Positions 16,663 to 24,688 of a stretch of 64,000 nt of DNA are shown piece by piece. The translations under genes were made by a program, and so were the position numbers. Source of the DNA: Citrobacter koseri ATCC BAA-895 (GTDB taxonomy: Bacteria; Pseudomonadota; Gammaproteobacteria; Enterobacterales; Enterobacteriaceae); NCBI RefSeq assembly GCF_000018045.1, contig NC_009792.1, positions 1,364,001-1,428,000 of the forward strand. The letters are read 5' to 3'. Each line of letters starts with the position of its first letter. The stretch's first letter is position 1. The notes below the pieces were generated by a model, which was given only the letters and a program-made list of their open reading frames with translations, made no database searches and was not told the DNA's origin.

Positions 16663-17407
16663 AAGACTTTCTCCAGCGATGGTGGAATAACATTGAATCA
16701 ATTAAAATTATCTTACAAAATTTAAAAAATAATTGATAGGCGTGACCATGACATAATGAATAATTTTAGAACATCTCTTCTTAAGGCACCTATCATACTA
16801 AAATTAAACAACTTTCTTTAACACATATTTCCCTTTCGGTCATTCTGAACCCACGCCTTATCAGTGGGTCAGTTACTCTTCCACAGACTGACGTATCCTT
16901 TCTGTAGCGAATCAGGCTGACAGACGTTCGTAACGTCGAACAACCGACAGACATAACCTGCAAACCCTCACTTTCATACGAAATCACCTATCGCTTCAAT
17001 TGATTGACAAAAATTGATAATTGCTCCGCTCATCGCTCCATTCCATGATGAATTTAATGCATTTTTTCATTTGCTGTGATGCTTATCACATTTCTGTAAA
17101 TTTCACCAATTGTCCTGTCTGGTGTGACCAGCGGTAATTTCCCTTTTATTTTTTGCACTTATTTAAACAGGCGTTGATATGCTCCTGTTATCCCGTTTAT
17201 CAAGGGATTGTCAAAGGATTCCAAATAAGCATAATTTAACCAAGAAATTAGTTTTGTTATTTTAACTTGAATCCTCGTGATTTTTATTAACACGTTTAAT
17301 ACAAACAAGAGTGGAGGGGTGATATTGCCGTAACTTAATACATACTATTAACAACACAGCATGTTAAATCCTGTCTTATCCGGCGAAGTTAAGTTGGAGG
17401 TGTTATT
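16663..17407. other. Long AT-rich intergenic region, ldhA to the LuxR block
   Basis: About 745 bp with no convincing gene. It marks the left boundary of inserted, AT-rich DNA. Visible elements: a perfect palindrome GACGTT-CGT-AACGTC (16923-16937), a strong CRP-type site (17075-17090), and CTGGT-GTG-ACCAG (17119-17131). The length and these sites suggest a complex regulatory region for the downstream block. Confidence 0.6.
17075..17090. promoter_or_regulatory. CRP-type binding site
   Basis: TGTGATGCTTATCACA matches the core consensus TGTGA-N6-TCACA exactly. It is 333 bp before the leader ORF and 412 bp before ldhA, which lies on the opposite strand, so the controlled promoter is uncertain. 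It could serve either direction or an unannotated transcript. Confidence 0.7.
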
Positions 17408-17440
17408 ATGACTGCGCGCAGTATCGTAGCGACTTTTTAA
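17408..17440 (+). CDS. Ten-codon leader ORF (MTARSIVATF)
   Basis: A near-perfect ribosome site GGAGG (17396-17400) lies seven bases before ATG, and a stop comes after ten codons. The next gene starts ten bases after this stop and has only a weak site (GGAA), which suggests translational coupling or attenuation. The start of the peptide overlaps a 12-bp palindrome ACTGCGCGCAGT (17411-17422). No known leader peptide is recognised. Confidence 0.45.
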   Translation: MTARSIVATF

Positions 17441-17450
17441 TGGAATAAAA

Positions 17451-18086
17451 ATGTACGCGATGAATCTGTCGATGAATAAGCCTGGAACAGTAAGCAAGAT
17501 AACCTTATTGAATAAACCAATTTCAATAACTGAAAATGCCTGCTCTACATGTAGTCTACTGGAGCAGCTTCACAGGTATCCTTCAGCTACTGTCGTAATA
17601 TATGGGCGGCCGTCTTTATTTTTGAGTTTCTGGCTGCATGTTCGGGAGTGTTACCCGTGCGCAGCATTGATATTTAAGCATGGCTATTTTTTGCCTGTGG
17701 ATGAGACCATTGCTGAGTTTTTTAACTACTTCACTATTGAAGGGAGAAGCGGTGTAAAACACCACGATAAAACAATACAGCGTGTAATTTATTTTCTTCC
17801 TCCTATTTTACTAAGGAAAGAATCTGTTCAGGATACAGCATATCTTACGGATACAGTACCTTTACTTAATGAAATAACACATGCGCGACTTTCTTCCGGG
17901 AGGTTATCGAAGCTGTCTAAAAGTGTTCTTGCACTAATACTTTCTGGCTTCAGTCGAGAGATGATAGCAATTAATCTAAAAGTTGGAATCAGGCAAGTCT
18001 GGTTGATTGAAAACTTCCTACGCAAAAGATGGCGAATTCCAGATTGTTGTTCTCTGGTTGAATCTGTTTATTTTTGCAATAGATAA
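17451..18086 (+). CDS. LuxR-like DNA-binding protein
   Basis: A 211-residue protein not recognised by name. The C-terminal segment LSKLSKSVLALILSGFSREM, then IAINLKVGIRQVWLIENFLRKRW, has the layout of a LuxR/FixJ helix-turn-helix (usually LTxRExxVLxLIAxGxSNKEIA), though degenerate. The N-terminal 140 residues contain CSTCSLL and RECYPCAAL cysteine pairs and no recognised sensor domain. AT-rich codons contrast with the flanking backbone, suggesting transfer. It sits directly behind the leader ORF and 34 bp before the autotransporter gene, so it is a likely regulator of it. Confidence 0.6.
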   Translation: MYAMNLSMNKPGTVSKITLLNKPISITENACSTCSLLEQLHRYPSATVVIYGRPSLFLSFWLHVRECYPCAALIFKHGYFLPVDETIAEFFNYFTIEGRSGVKHHDKTIQRVIYFLPPILLRKESVQDTAYLTDTVPLLNEITHARLSSGRLSKLSKSVLALILSGFSREMIAINLKVGIRQVWLIENFLRKRWRIPDCCSLVESVYFCNR

Positions 18087-18120
18087 AAATTGTTCCTAAT
18101 TTTAATTTAAGGGTGTTTAC

Positions 18121-19143
18121 ATGCATAAGAATGTTATGGCCTCTATGTTAGGTGTGGTTTTGTTCGGGGCTCTAAGCAATATCAGTTGGGCAGAAGATCA
18201 GAACAATCCCAACAAAACAATTACCAGGGGAGAACTAAATAATGAACTGATCGAATTAGCCCGATCTCTTTCTCAAAAAGGGGAGAATTATCGAAACGAG
18301 GTGGTTAGATATGTAAATGGGCGTGTAAATGATGCTGCAAATACGACGAAAAATTATATTAATGAACAAATTAATGCTCAAAATCGCTCGCTGGCTTCAC
18401 AGCGGGACGCAATAAATACGGTGAAACAGGACGTGACCGTAAGCGTTGGGAAGGTTAATAAAGAACTGGATGAACAAAAGGATGTTCTGCGCGGCGAAAT
18501 CGGCCAGGCCAAAGCTGATGCAATTGCACAGGCTGACAATAATGCGAAAGTTGTGCGTGGTGAGCTTAAGCAGCAGGGTGATTCCCTGCGTGGTGAAATC
18601 GGCAGCGCCAAAAGGGATGCCTACGCACGGGCCGACAGTAATGCAAAAGCCGTGCGTGACGAGCTTAAGCAGCAGGGTGATTCCTTGCGCGGCGAAATCG
18701 GCAGTGTCAAAAGGGATGCTTACGCGCGTATAGACAACAATACGGAAGCTGTTCGTGGCGAGCTTTCTCAGACCAGCAAATATTTATCTGGAAAAATCAA
18801 TGCTAACCAGTCTGCGGCCAGTAAGAATAGTCGCCGTTTAGATCTTCATGAATCCTGGCAAAAAATGGCGACAGACAGAATGAATGGTCTGCAAAAACAG
18901 ATATCTAACAACCGCAAAGAAATTCGTGAAAGTGCAGCTCAGAATGCGGCGCTTGCAGGTTTATTCCAGCCTTATAGCGTGGGTAAATTTAATGCTACTG
19001 CGGCATTGGGAGGATATTCAGATAAGCAGGCAGTAGCCGTTGGGATCGGCTACCGCTTTACAGACAATGTTGCAGGTAAAATGGCAGTTGCGGCCGGTGG
19101 AGATTCCGTTTCATGGAACACGGGTATTAGTCTGGAGTTCTGA
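18121..19143 (+). CDS. Short trimeric autotransporter (YadA-like)
   Basis: Predicted outer-membrane trimeric autotransporter, probably an adhesin or surface fibre. The 340-residue precursor has a Sec signal peptide (cleavage near SWA/ED, residue 24), a coiled-coil stalk over about 35-270, and a C-terminal YadA-type anchor (about 278-340) starting AALAGLFQPYSVGKF and ending in F, with the family VAVGIGYRF strand. Three 33-residue tandem repeats occupy residues 125-223. No globular head or collagen-like region is seen, so it is unusually short and stalk-only. Ribosome site AAGGG precedes the ATG. It is flanked by two LuxR-type genes. Confidence 0.85.
   Translation: MHKNVMASMLGVVLFGALSNISWAEDQNNPNKTITRGELNNELIELARSLSQKGENYRNEVVRYVNGRVNDAANTTKNYINEQINAQNRSLASQRDAINTVKQDVTVSVGKVNKELDEQKDVLRGEIGQAKADAIAQADNNAKVVRGELKQQGDSLRGEIGSAKRDAYARADSNAKAVRDELKQQGDSLRGEIGSVKRDAYARIDNNTEAVRGELSQTSKYLSGKINANQSAASKNSRRLDLHESWQKMATDRMNGLQKQISNNRKEIRESAAQNAALAGLFQPYSVGKFNATAALGGYSDKQAVAVGIGYRFTDNVAGKMAVAAGGDSVSWNTGISLEF
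18493..18789 (+). repeat. Three 99-bp tandem repeats in the stalk
   Basis: Units at 18493-18591, 18592-18690 and 18691-18789, each encoding 33 residues beginning GEIG and, in units 1 and 2, ending ELKQQGDSLR. Units 1 and 2 share a long identical end; unit 3 has diverged in its last third. In-frame copy-number change would lengthen or shorten the stalk. Confidence 0.9.
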
Positions 19144-19154
19144 TTAAAGCTTAC

Positions 19155-19187
19155 AGCAGGGGGGTATTTTACTCCCTGCTCAGGGAG
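19155..19187 (+). promoter_or_regulatory. Mutually exclusive hairpins over a ribosome site
   Basis: Hairpin A pairs 19155-19163 with 19172-19180 (nine pairs, one G-U). Hairpin B pairs CTCCCT (19172-19177) with AGGGAG (19182-19187), and AGGGAG is the ribosome site of the LuxR gene starting at 19193. The two share 19172-19177, so only one can form: B hides the ribosome site, A exposes it. Hairpin A could also end the autotransporter transcript, but it lacks a U-tract. Structure is read from pairing only. Confidence 0.45.
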
Positions 19188-19192
19188 CAATA

Positions 19193-19654
19193 ATGAAAAT
19201 TATCGTCGCGACGCATGATTTTTATTTTCAGCAAGGCGCTGAAGTATTATTCAATTCGTGTGAGGCACTTGGCGTTGAACATTTTAACAGCGAAAGAGAA
19301 ACGTATTTTATTATCTGTGATAATGAGTTCGCCGGACTCATGAGCATACTTTTCTACGGATATGATTTTTACCTTGCCTGCAAGTCAGAGCCTTGCAATA
19401 TGAAACATGGATCTTGTTTGAATGATCAAGGTAAATCATTAACACATAATGAAAGAATTATCGCTTTCCTTTTATACTATAAACACTTTAGTGTAGAGCA
19501 AATCGCCAGGGTGAGAGGTCGAAGTAAGAAAACAGTATATTCGCATATTTACAATATCAAGAAAAAAATCGGCTTAAAAAATGGAATGCACCTGCCATTT
19601 AAAAGTAACGGCATTGATCGGAATGCTTTTTTTGAACTGATATTTCTCATCTGA
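19193..19654 (+). CDS. LuxR-family transcriptional regulator
   Basis: A 153-residue regulator with a clear C-terminal LuxR/FixJ helix-turn-helix: LTHNERIIAFLLYYKHFSVE, then QIARVRGRSKKTVYSHIYNIKKKIG. The N-terminal 75 residues (KIIVATHDFYFQQGAEVLF) look like a degenerate receiver-type fold without obvious phosphoacceptor aspartates. The size and build resemble small fimbrial regulators in Salmonella, a comparison by style only. The start has AGGGAG five bases upstream, inside a possible RNA switch. It lies between the autotransporter and the DUF417 gene in one direction. Confidence 0.75.
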   Translation: MKIIVATHDFYFQQGAEVLFNSCEALGVEHFNSERETYFIICDNEFAGLMSILFYGYDFYLACKSEPCNMKHGSCLNDQGKSLTHNERIIAFLLYYKHFSVEQIARVRGRSKKTVYSHIYNIKKKIGLKNGMHLPFKSNGIDRNAFFELIFLI

Positions 19655-19701
19655 GATAAAATCTGGCTGGCATCTCATTATTATCTTCCCGGAGAATATG
19701 A

Positions 19702-20145
19702 ATGAAGAATTTCATTAATCGATTTATTCGCTCAGATTACGATATCGTCATTCTTCGCCTGAGCGTTATCGGTGTATTTATGCTGTTTGGTACTTATAAA
19801 TGGTTTGATTTTGAAGTTATGGCCCTGGAGCCTCTGATTTCATCAACATGGCTCAATATTCTGTATTTGATTTTTGGTGTCCACGGGGGAAGTTATTTCC
19901 TTGGCGTTATGGAAACCATTACATTTCTTGCGTTGATCATTGGCTTCGCCCGACCTGGTGTTGGCATATCTGGCGATCTCATTGTTATCACTACAGGAGT
20001 AACGACTCTGAGTCTGCTGCCACAACTGGGGAAAATTGACAGCTTCATTATCAAGGATGTTCTCTTGATTGGCGCTGGCGCAGTTTTGCTGAAATATGAC
20101 CTTACCCGGTATCTGGCATTCAGGAATGGAACATACCGGGTATAA
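19702..20145 (+). CDS. DUF417 (YkgB/RclC-like) membrane protein
   Basis: A 147-residue inner-membrane protein with about four hydrophobic helices: IVILRLSVIGVFMLFGTYKW, a segment near 50-70 (SYFLGVMETITFLALIIGF), LIVITTGVTTLSLLP, and FIIKDVLLIGAGAVLL. The pattern matches the DUF417 family, whose E. coli member RclC belongs to a reactive-chlorine defence operon. This copy is shorter than RclC, lacking the long middle insertion. Its presence behind a surface-protein gene and two regulators is unexplained; a link to oxidant defence would be inference. Confidence 0.7.
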   Translation: MKNFINRFIRSDYDIVILRLSVIGVFMLFGTYKWFDFEVMALEPLISSTWLNILYLIFGVHGGSYFLGVMETITFLALIIGFARPGVGISGDLIVITTGVTTLSLLPQLGKIDSFIIKDVLLIGAGAVLLKYDLTRYLAFRNGTYRV

Positions 20146-20489
20146 ACGCTGCTACAGGATGGCAGGAATGTGAGCCCAAGCAGAGGATCTGCAAATGGTC
20201 AGTCCTCTGCGCCTCTGTTTTCCGTAATAAATCAGGAGACTGAGTTAATTCAGTACAAAATGTTTGCCTGACTGCGGATGTGCGCCATCACGGTGCGATG
20301 GCAGAAAGAACGGAGACTAACGCTCTGTTATATCATCAACTTTATCATTTCTAAGACGGCCTCAAAATTGTTGGGTCGCGGCAGAACATCTATCCTTAGT
20401 GAGGGCGACGCCTTCAACTGAGCGCCCAAACATGCCACAATACGGGCCTTACCGGCTTAATTTTTGCTAAATCAGGATATTAACTACCC
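20146..20489. other. Right edge of the inserted block, upstream of ydbH
   Basis: 344 bp without a gene. It contains a 7-bp inverted repeat CAGAGGA/TCCTCTG (20181-20187 with 20203-20209), a weak terminator candidate for the DUF417 transcript. No insertion-sequence ends or attachment site are recognised. Confidence 0.5.
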
Positions 20490-23129
20490 ATGAAGGGTAA
20501 ATACAAAGCCGTTCTCGCGCTACTTTTATTATTGATCCTTATACCGTTAACGCTGCTCATGACGCTTGGCCTGTGGCTTCCTACGCTGGCGGGCATCTGG
20601 TTACCTGTTGGTACGCGTATCGCGCTGGATGAAAGCCCGAAACTTACGCGCCACGGCCTGCATATCCCGGAGCTGCGTTATCTGGTGGAGGACTGCCCGT
20701 TAGCACGCATGAGCGGCGCGGAACTCACCCATCCCAGCCGCTGGCAGCTGAATATCGGTACGCTTGAACTGGACTCCGCCTGTCTGGAAAAACTCCCTGA
20801 ATCTGAACCATCGCCCGCGGCGCCGCGCACGCTCGCAGAATGGCAGTCTATGCTGCCTAATACCTGGGTTAATATCGACAGGCTTATTCTTTCTCCCTGG
20901 CAGGAATGGCAGGGGAAATTGTCGCTTTCGCTGACGCCAGCCCTCCAACAGATTCGTTATCAGGGCGAGAAGGTCAACTTTCAGGGGCGGCTGCACGGGC
21001 AAAACTTCACCGTCAGCCAACTGGAGGTGAGCGCCTTCGAAAATCAGCCCCCTGTAAAACTGGAAGGGGAATTTACGCTGCCTCTGGTGCCGGACGGGCT
21101 GCCGGTGAACGGACAGGCCGTCGCAACGCTGAGCCTGCCGCAGGAACCGTCGCTGGTGGATGCGGAACTGGAGTGGCGGGACAACGCCGGACAGCTGATC
21201 GTCATGGCGCGCGGTAACCCGGAGCCGCTGCTCGATCTCCCCTGGCAGGTCACTCGCCAGCAACTTGCCATCAGCGATGGACGCTGGAACTGGCCGTATC
21301 AGGGCTTTCCGCTGAGCGGACGTCTGGGGATCAACATTAATAACTGGCAGGCAGGTCTTGAAAATGCGGTGATAAGCGGCCGGTTGAATGTTCTGACGCA
21401 AGGCGATGCGGGTAAAGGCAATGCGGTGCTGACGATTGGGCCAGGCAAGCTGAGTATGGATAACAGCGACATGCCCCTGCGTTTAACCGGTGAAGCGAAA
21501 CAGGACGATCTGATCTTTTATGCGGTACTGCCGACACAGCTCACCGGCAGTCTGGCCGATCCACAACTGACCTTTGAACCCGGCGCGCTGTTGCGTTCTC
21601 GTGGCCGGGTGATTGACTCTCTGGATATTGACGAAATTCGCTGGCCGCTGGCTGGCGTAAAAGTCACCCAACGCGGAGTTGATGGCCGATTACAGGCAAT
21701 TTTACGCGCGCACGAAAATAAGATGGGCGACTTTGTCCTGCATCTTGATGGACTGGCGAATGATTTTCTTCCCGATGCGGGGCGCTGGCAGTGGCGCTAC
21801 TGGGGCGAGGGTAGCTTCACTCCGATGAACGCCGGTTGGGATGTTGCCGGGAAAGGAGAATGGCACGATAACACCATCACGCTTACCGACCTGTCCACCG
21901 GGTTCGACCAACTGCAATACGGCACGATGACGGTGGCGTCTCCGCGCCTGGTGCTCGATAAACCGATCGTGTGGGTTCGTGATGCCGGGAACCCGACCTT
22001 CAGCGGCGCGTTATCGCTGGATGCGGGCAATACCGTGTTCACCGGCGGCAGCGTCTTACCGCCGTCAACGCTCAAATTCAGCGTTGAAGGAACGGACCCA
22101 ACGGTATTCCAGTTCAAAGGCGACCTGCATGCCGGGGCGATTGGGCCAGTGCGGGTAAATGGGCGCTGGGACGGCATTCGTTTACGCGGGCAGGCCTGGT
22201 GGCCAAAACAGTCGGTTACGGTCTTCCAGCCCTTGCTGCCTCCTGACTGGAAAATGAATTTGCGCGCAGGCGAACTGTACGCGCAGGTGGCTTTTTCCGC
22301 CGCAGAGGATCAGGGGTTCGAAGCGGGTGGACACGGCGTACTGAAAGGCGGTAGCGCCTGGATGCCGGACAACCAAATCAACGGCGTCGATTTTGTGTTG
22401 CCGTTCCGTTTCAGTCAGGGCACCTGGCAACTGGGAACGCGCGGGCCGGTGTCATTACGCATCGCAGAGGTGGTAAACCAGGTCACCGCGAAAAATATCA
22501 CGGCCGATCTCCAGGGAAGTTATCCGTGGAGCGAAGAGAATCCTTTATTGCTGAGTGACGTGAGCGTGGATGTGCTGGGCGGCAAAATCATCATGAAACA
22601 GCTACGTATGCCGCAGCACGATCCGGCACTGCTGCGGGTGCAAAATGTCTCTTCCAGCGAACTGATCAGCGCGGTGAATCCCAAACAATTTGCGATGTCC
22701 GGCCCGGTTAGCGGCGCGCTTCCGCTGTGGCTGAGCAATGAAAAATGGATCATTAAAGACGGCTGGTTAACCAATCCTGGCCCGATGACGCTGCGTATCG
22801 ATAAAGATACCGCCGATGCGGTCGTCAAAGACAATATGGCGGCGGGCGCGGCAATCAACTGGTTACGCTATATGGAGATTGCCCGTTCGTGGACGAAGAT
22901 TAATCTGGACAATCTGGGCGTGCTGACCATGCAGGCGACGGTCACGGGTAAAAGCCATGTGGACGGTAAAGTCGGCACGGTTAACCTGAACTATACCCAT
23001 GAAGAAAATGTCTTTACGCTCTGGCGCAGTTTGCGTTTTGGCGACAACTTACAGGCATGGCTTGAACAAAACACCGCGTTGCCGGAAACCCGTTGCCCGG
23101 AAGGCAAGGAATGTGAGGAACAACAATGA
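20490..23129 (+). CDS. ydbH: YdbH, AsmA-like intermembrane lipid transport protein
   Basis: One of the three partly redundant large AsmA-like proteins of enterobacteria (YhdP, TamB, YdbH) that bridge the periplasm and carry phospholipids to the outer membrane. The 879-residue protein has a single N-terminal membrane anchor (AVLALLLLLILIPLTLLM, residues 8-25), then a long beta-rich periplasmic body expected to form a hydrophobic groove, and the family C-terminal region with GKVGTVNLNYTHEENVF. It overlaps ynbE by four bases (ATGA), consistent with the YdbH-YnbE complex. The upstream neighbour differs from E. coli because of the inserted LuxR block. Confidence 0.93.
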   Translation: MKGKYKAVLALLLLLILIPLTLLMTLGLWLPTLAGIWLPVGTRIALDESPKLTRHGLHIPELRYLVEDCPLARMSGAELTHPSRWQLNIGTLELDSACLEKLPESEPSPAAPRTLAEWQSMLPNTWVNIDRLILSPWQEWQGKLSLSLTPALQQIRYQGEKVNFQGRLHGQNFTVSQLEVSAFENQPPVKLEGEFTLPLVPDGLPVNGQAVATLSLPQEPSLVDAELEWRDNAGQLIVMARGNPEPLLDLPWQVTRQQLAISDGRWNWPYQGFPLSGRLGININNWQAGLENAVISGRLNVLTQGDAGKGNAVLTIGPGKLSMDNSDMPLRLTGEAKQDDLIFYAVLPTQLTGSLADPQLTFEPGALLRSRGRVIDSLDIDEIRWPLAGVKVTQRGVDGRLQAILRAHENKMGDFVLHLDGLANDFLPDAGRWQWRYWGEGSFTPMNAGWDVAGKGEWHDNTITLTDLSTGFDQLQYGTMTVASPRLVLDKPIVWVRDAGNPTFSGALSLDAGNTVFTGGSVLPPSTLKFSVEGTDPTVFQFKGDLHAGAIGPVRVNGRWDGIRLRGQAWWPKQSVTVFQPLLPPDWKMNLRAGELYAQVAFSAAEDQGFEAGGHGVLKGGSAWMPDNQINGVDFVLPFRFSQGTWQLGTRGPVSLRIAEVVNQVTAKNITADLQGSYPWSEENPLLLSDVSVDVLGGKIIMKQLRMPQHDPALLRVQNVSSSELISAVNPKQFAMSGPVSGALPLWLSNEKWIIKDGWLTNPGPMTLRIDKDTADAVVKDNMAAGAAINWLRYMEIARSWTKINLDNLGVLTMQATVTGKSHVDGKVGTVNLNYTHEENVFTLWRSLRFGDNLQAWLEQNTALPETRCPEGKECEEQQ

Positions 23130-23308
23130 AAACGATGATTGCCATGCTGGCGCTCTTCTTACTGGCGGGCTGTACGCCGCGTATTGAAGTTGCAGCGCCG
23201 AAGGAACCGATCACCATCAATATGAACGTCAAAATTGAGCATGAAATTCATATCAAGGTTGATAAGGACGTGGAAAGTTTATTGAAGTCACGCAGTGATT
23301 TGTTCTGA
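23126..23308 (+). CDS. ynbE: YnbE, outer-membrane lipoprotein partner of YdbH
   Basis: A 60-residue lipoprotein with lipobox LLAGC (C16) and a short beta-strand-rich mature part (ITINMNVKIEHEIHIKVD). In E. coli YnbE stacks as beta strands at the outer-membrane end of YdbH to complete the lipid bridge. The ATG overlaps the ydbH stop, implying coupled translation and balanced production. Confidence 0.92.
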   Translation: MKTMIAMLALFLLAGCTPRIEVAAPKEPITINMNVKIEHEIHIKVDKDVESLLKSRSDLF

Positions 23309-23315
23309 GGTCATG

Positions 23316-23639
23316 ATGAAAAAACAGCTTAGAGCGACCGTTCTTATCCTGAGTTTATTGAGCTGCAACGCCATCGCGTTGACCCTGAGCGAAGCGAGAA
23401 CGCAAGGGCGAGTGGGGGAAACGCTTAATGGTTATCTGGTGGCGCTGGCAACCGATCCAGAAACGCGCTCGCTCGTCAGCGAGATTAATAAAGAGCGTAG
23501 CGCCAGTTATCAACAGCTGGCGAAAAGCCATCAGATTCCGGTGGATGAGGTGGCGAAAATGGCCGGACAAAAGCTGGTCGACCGTGCAAAGCCGGGTGAG
23601 TATGTGCAGGGCATTAACGGTAAGTGGCTGAAAAAGTAA
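23316..23639 (+). CDS. ydbL: YdbL, DUF1318 periplasmic protein
   Basis: Third gene of the ydbH operon. The 107-residue precursor has a Sec signal peptide (LRATVLILSLLSCNAIA) and a DUF1318 body: LSEARTQGRVGETLNGYL and GEYVQGINGKWLKK. In E. coli YdbL is reported to modulate the YdbH-YnbE interaction. Start choice: ATG at 23316 has GAGG five bases upstream; ATG at 23313 is equally in frame but too close to that site, and a further upstream ATT-type extension is unlikely. Confidence 0.9.
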   Translation: MKKQLRATVLILSLLSCNAIALTLSEARTQGRVGETLNGYLVALATDPETRSLVSEINKERSASYQQLAKSHQIPVDEVAKMAGQKLVDRAKPGEYVQGINGKWLKK

Positions 23640-23756
23640 CTGGCAACAGTGCGTAGCTTCTACGTATTTTCTGTTTTGTATGATAAAGCGCGATAATTTG
23701 CAGGGTAAGTTTCTATACTGTCTGCTCCGAAGCGATATTCAGCAAGAGGGGCAGTT

Positions 23757-24626
23757 ATGGCAAGTCACGGTAATTCAGCGACGTTTTCTCTCGGTTCCCG
23801 GCAGGTAAAACGGCTGGGGTATGGGGCCATGCAACTGGCAGGACCTGGTGTATTTGGCCCGCCGAGAGACCGTCACGTCGCGCTGACGGTGCTTCGGGAG
23901 GCGATTTCGCTGGGTGTGAATCACATTGATACCAGCGATTTTTACGGCCCGCATGTTACGAACCAAATCATTCGAGAAGCGCTGCATCCGTATCCTGACG
24001 ATCTGGCGATCGTTACCAAAATTGGCGCCCGTCGCGGGGAAGATGCGTCGTGGTTGCCCGCTTTCTCGCCTGCGGAATTGAAGCAGGCGGTTCACGATAA
24101 TCTGCGTAATCTCGGACTTGATGTGCTGGATGTGGTCAACCTGCGCGTTATGTTCGGCGACGGTCATGGCCCGCATGAAGGATCTATCGAAGAGAGTTTT
24201 AGCGTGCTGGCAGAACTTCAGCAGCAGGGGCTGGTGAAGCATATCGGTCTGAGCAATGTCACCGCGAAACAGGTGGCTGAGGCGAGGAAGATTGCCGAAA
24301 TTGTTTGCGTGCAGAATGAGTACAACATTGCCCATCGCCAGGATGACGCACTCATTGACGCGCTGGCGGGCGAGGGTATCGCTTATGTGCCGTTCTTCCC
24401 GCTGGGCGGGTTTACGCCGTTGCAGTCATCAACGCTCTCCGACGTTGCCGCCAGCCTGAATGCGACGCCAATGCAGGTTGCGCTGGCATGGTTGCTGCAA
24501 CGTTCAGCCAATATCCTGTTAATTCCGGGAACGTCGTCAGTGACGCATTTGCGTGAAAATATGGCGGCAGGGGATTTGCAACTTTCGGATGAGGTTCTTG
24601 CGGTGCTGAATGGCATGAATGCCTGA
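23757..24626 (+). CDS. pdxI: PdxI/YdbC, aldo-keto reductase (pyridoxal reductase)
   Basis: NADPH-dependent aldo-keto reductase. The E. coli orthologue YdbC was assigned as pyridoxine 4-dehydrogenase/pyridoxal reductase (PdxI), reducing pyridoxal to pyridoxine in B6 salvage. The 289-residue TIM barrel has the catalytic set: D and Y in DTSDFYGPH, K in IVTKIGARRGE, and the NADP-binding tail ILLIPGTSS. It lies directly after ydbL because the fea/paa genes found here in E. coli are absent, and converges on azoR. Confidence 0.9.
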   Translation: MASHGNSATFSLGSRQVKRLGYGAMQLAGPGVFGPPRDRHVALTVLREAISLGVNHIDTSDFYGPHVTNQIIREALHPYPDDLAIVTKIGARRGEDASWLPAFSPAELKQAVHDNLRNLGLDVLDVVNLRVMFGDGHGPHEGSIEESFSVLAELQQQGLVKHIGLSNVTAKQVAEARKIAEIVCVQNEYNIAHRQDDALIDALAGEGIAYVPFFPLGGFTPLQSSTLSDVAASLNATPMQVALAWLLQRSANILLIPGTSSVTHLRENMAAGDLQLSDEVLAVLNGMNA

Positions 24627-24633
24627 TGGAGGT

Positions 24634-24675
24634 CATCCGGCCTGCGGGAGGATGACACCCCTTGCAGGCCGGATG
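24634..24675. terminator. REP-type hairpin between pdxI and azoR
   Basis: Perfect 12-bp inverted repeat CATCCGGCCTGC/GCAGGCCGGATG with an 18-base loop, a REP sequence serving two convergent genes. Confidence 0.8.
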
Positions 24676-24688
24676 AGGCAAATAAATC

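Noticed and set aside
16793..16987. 64-codon minus-strand ORF upstream of ldhA
   Set aside because: No ribosome site, no recognisable domain, unusual composition rich in S, R and V; likely chance in a regulatory region.
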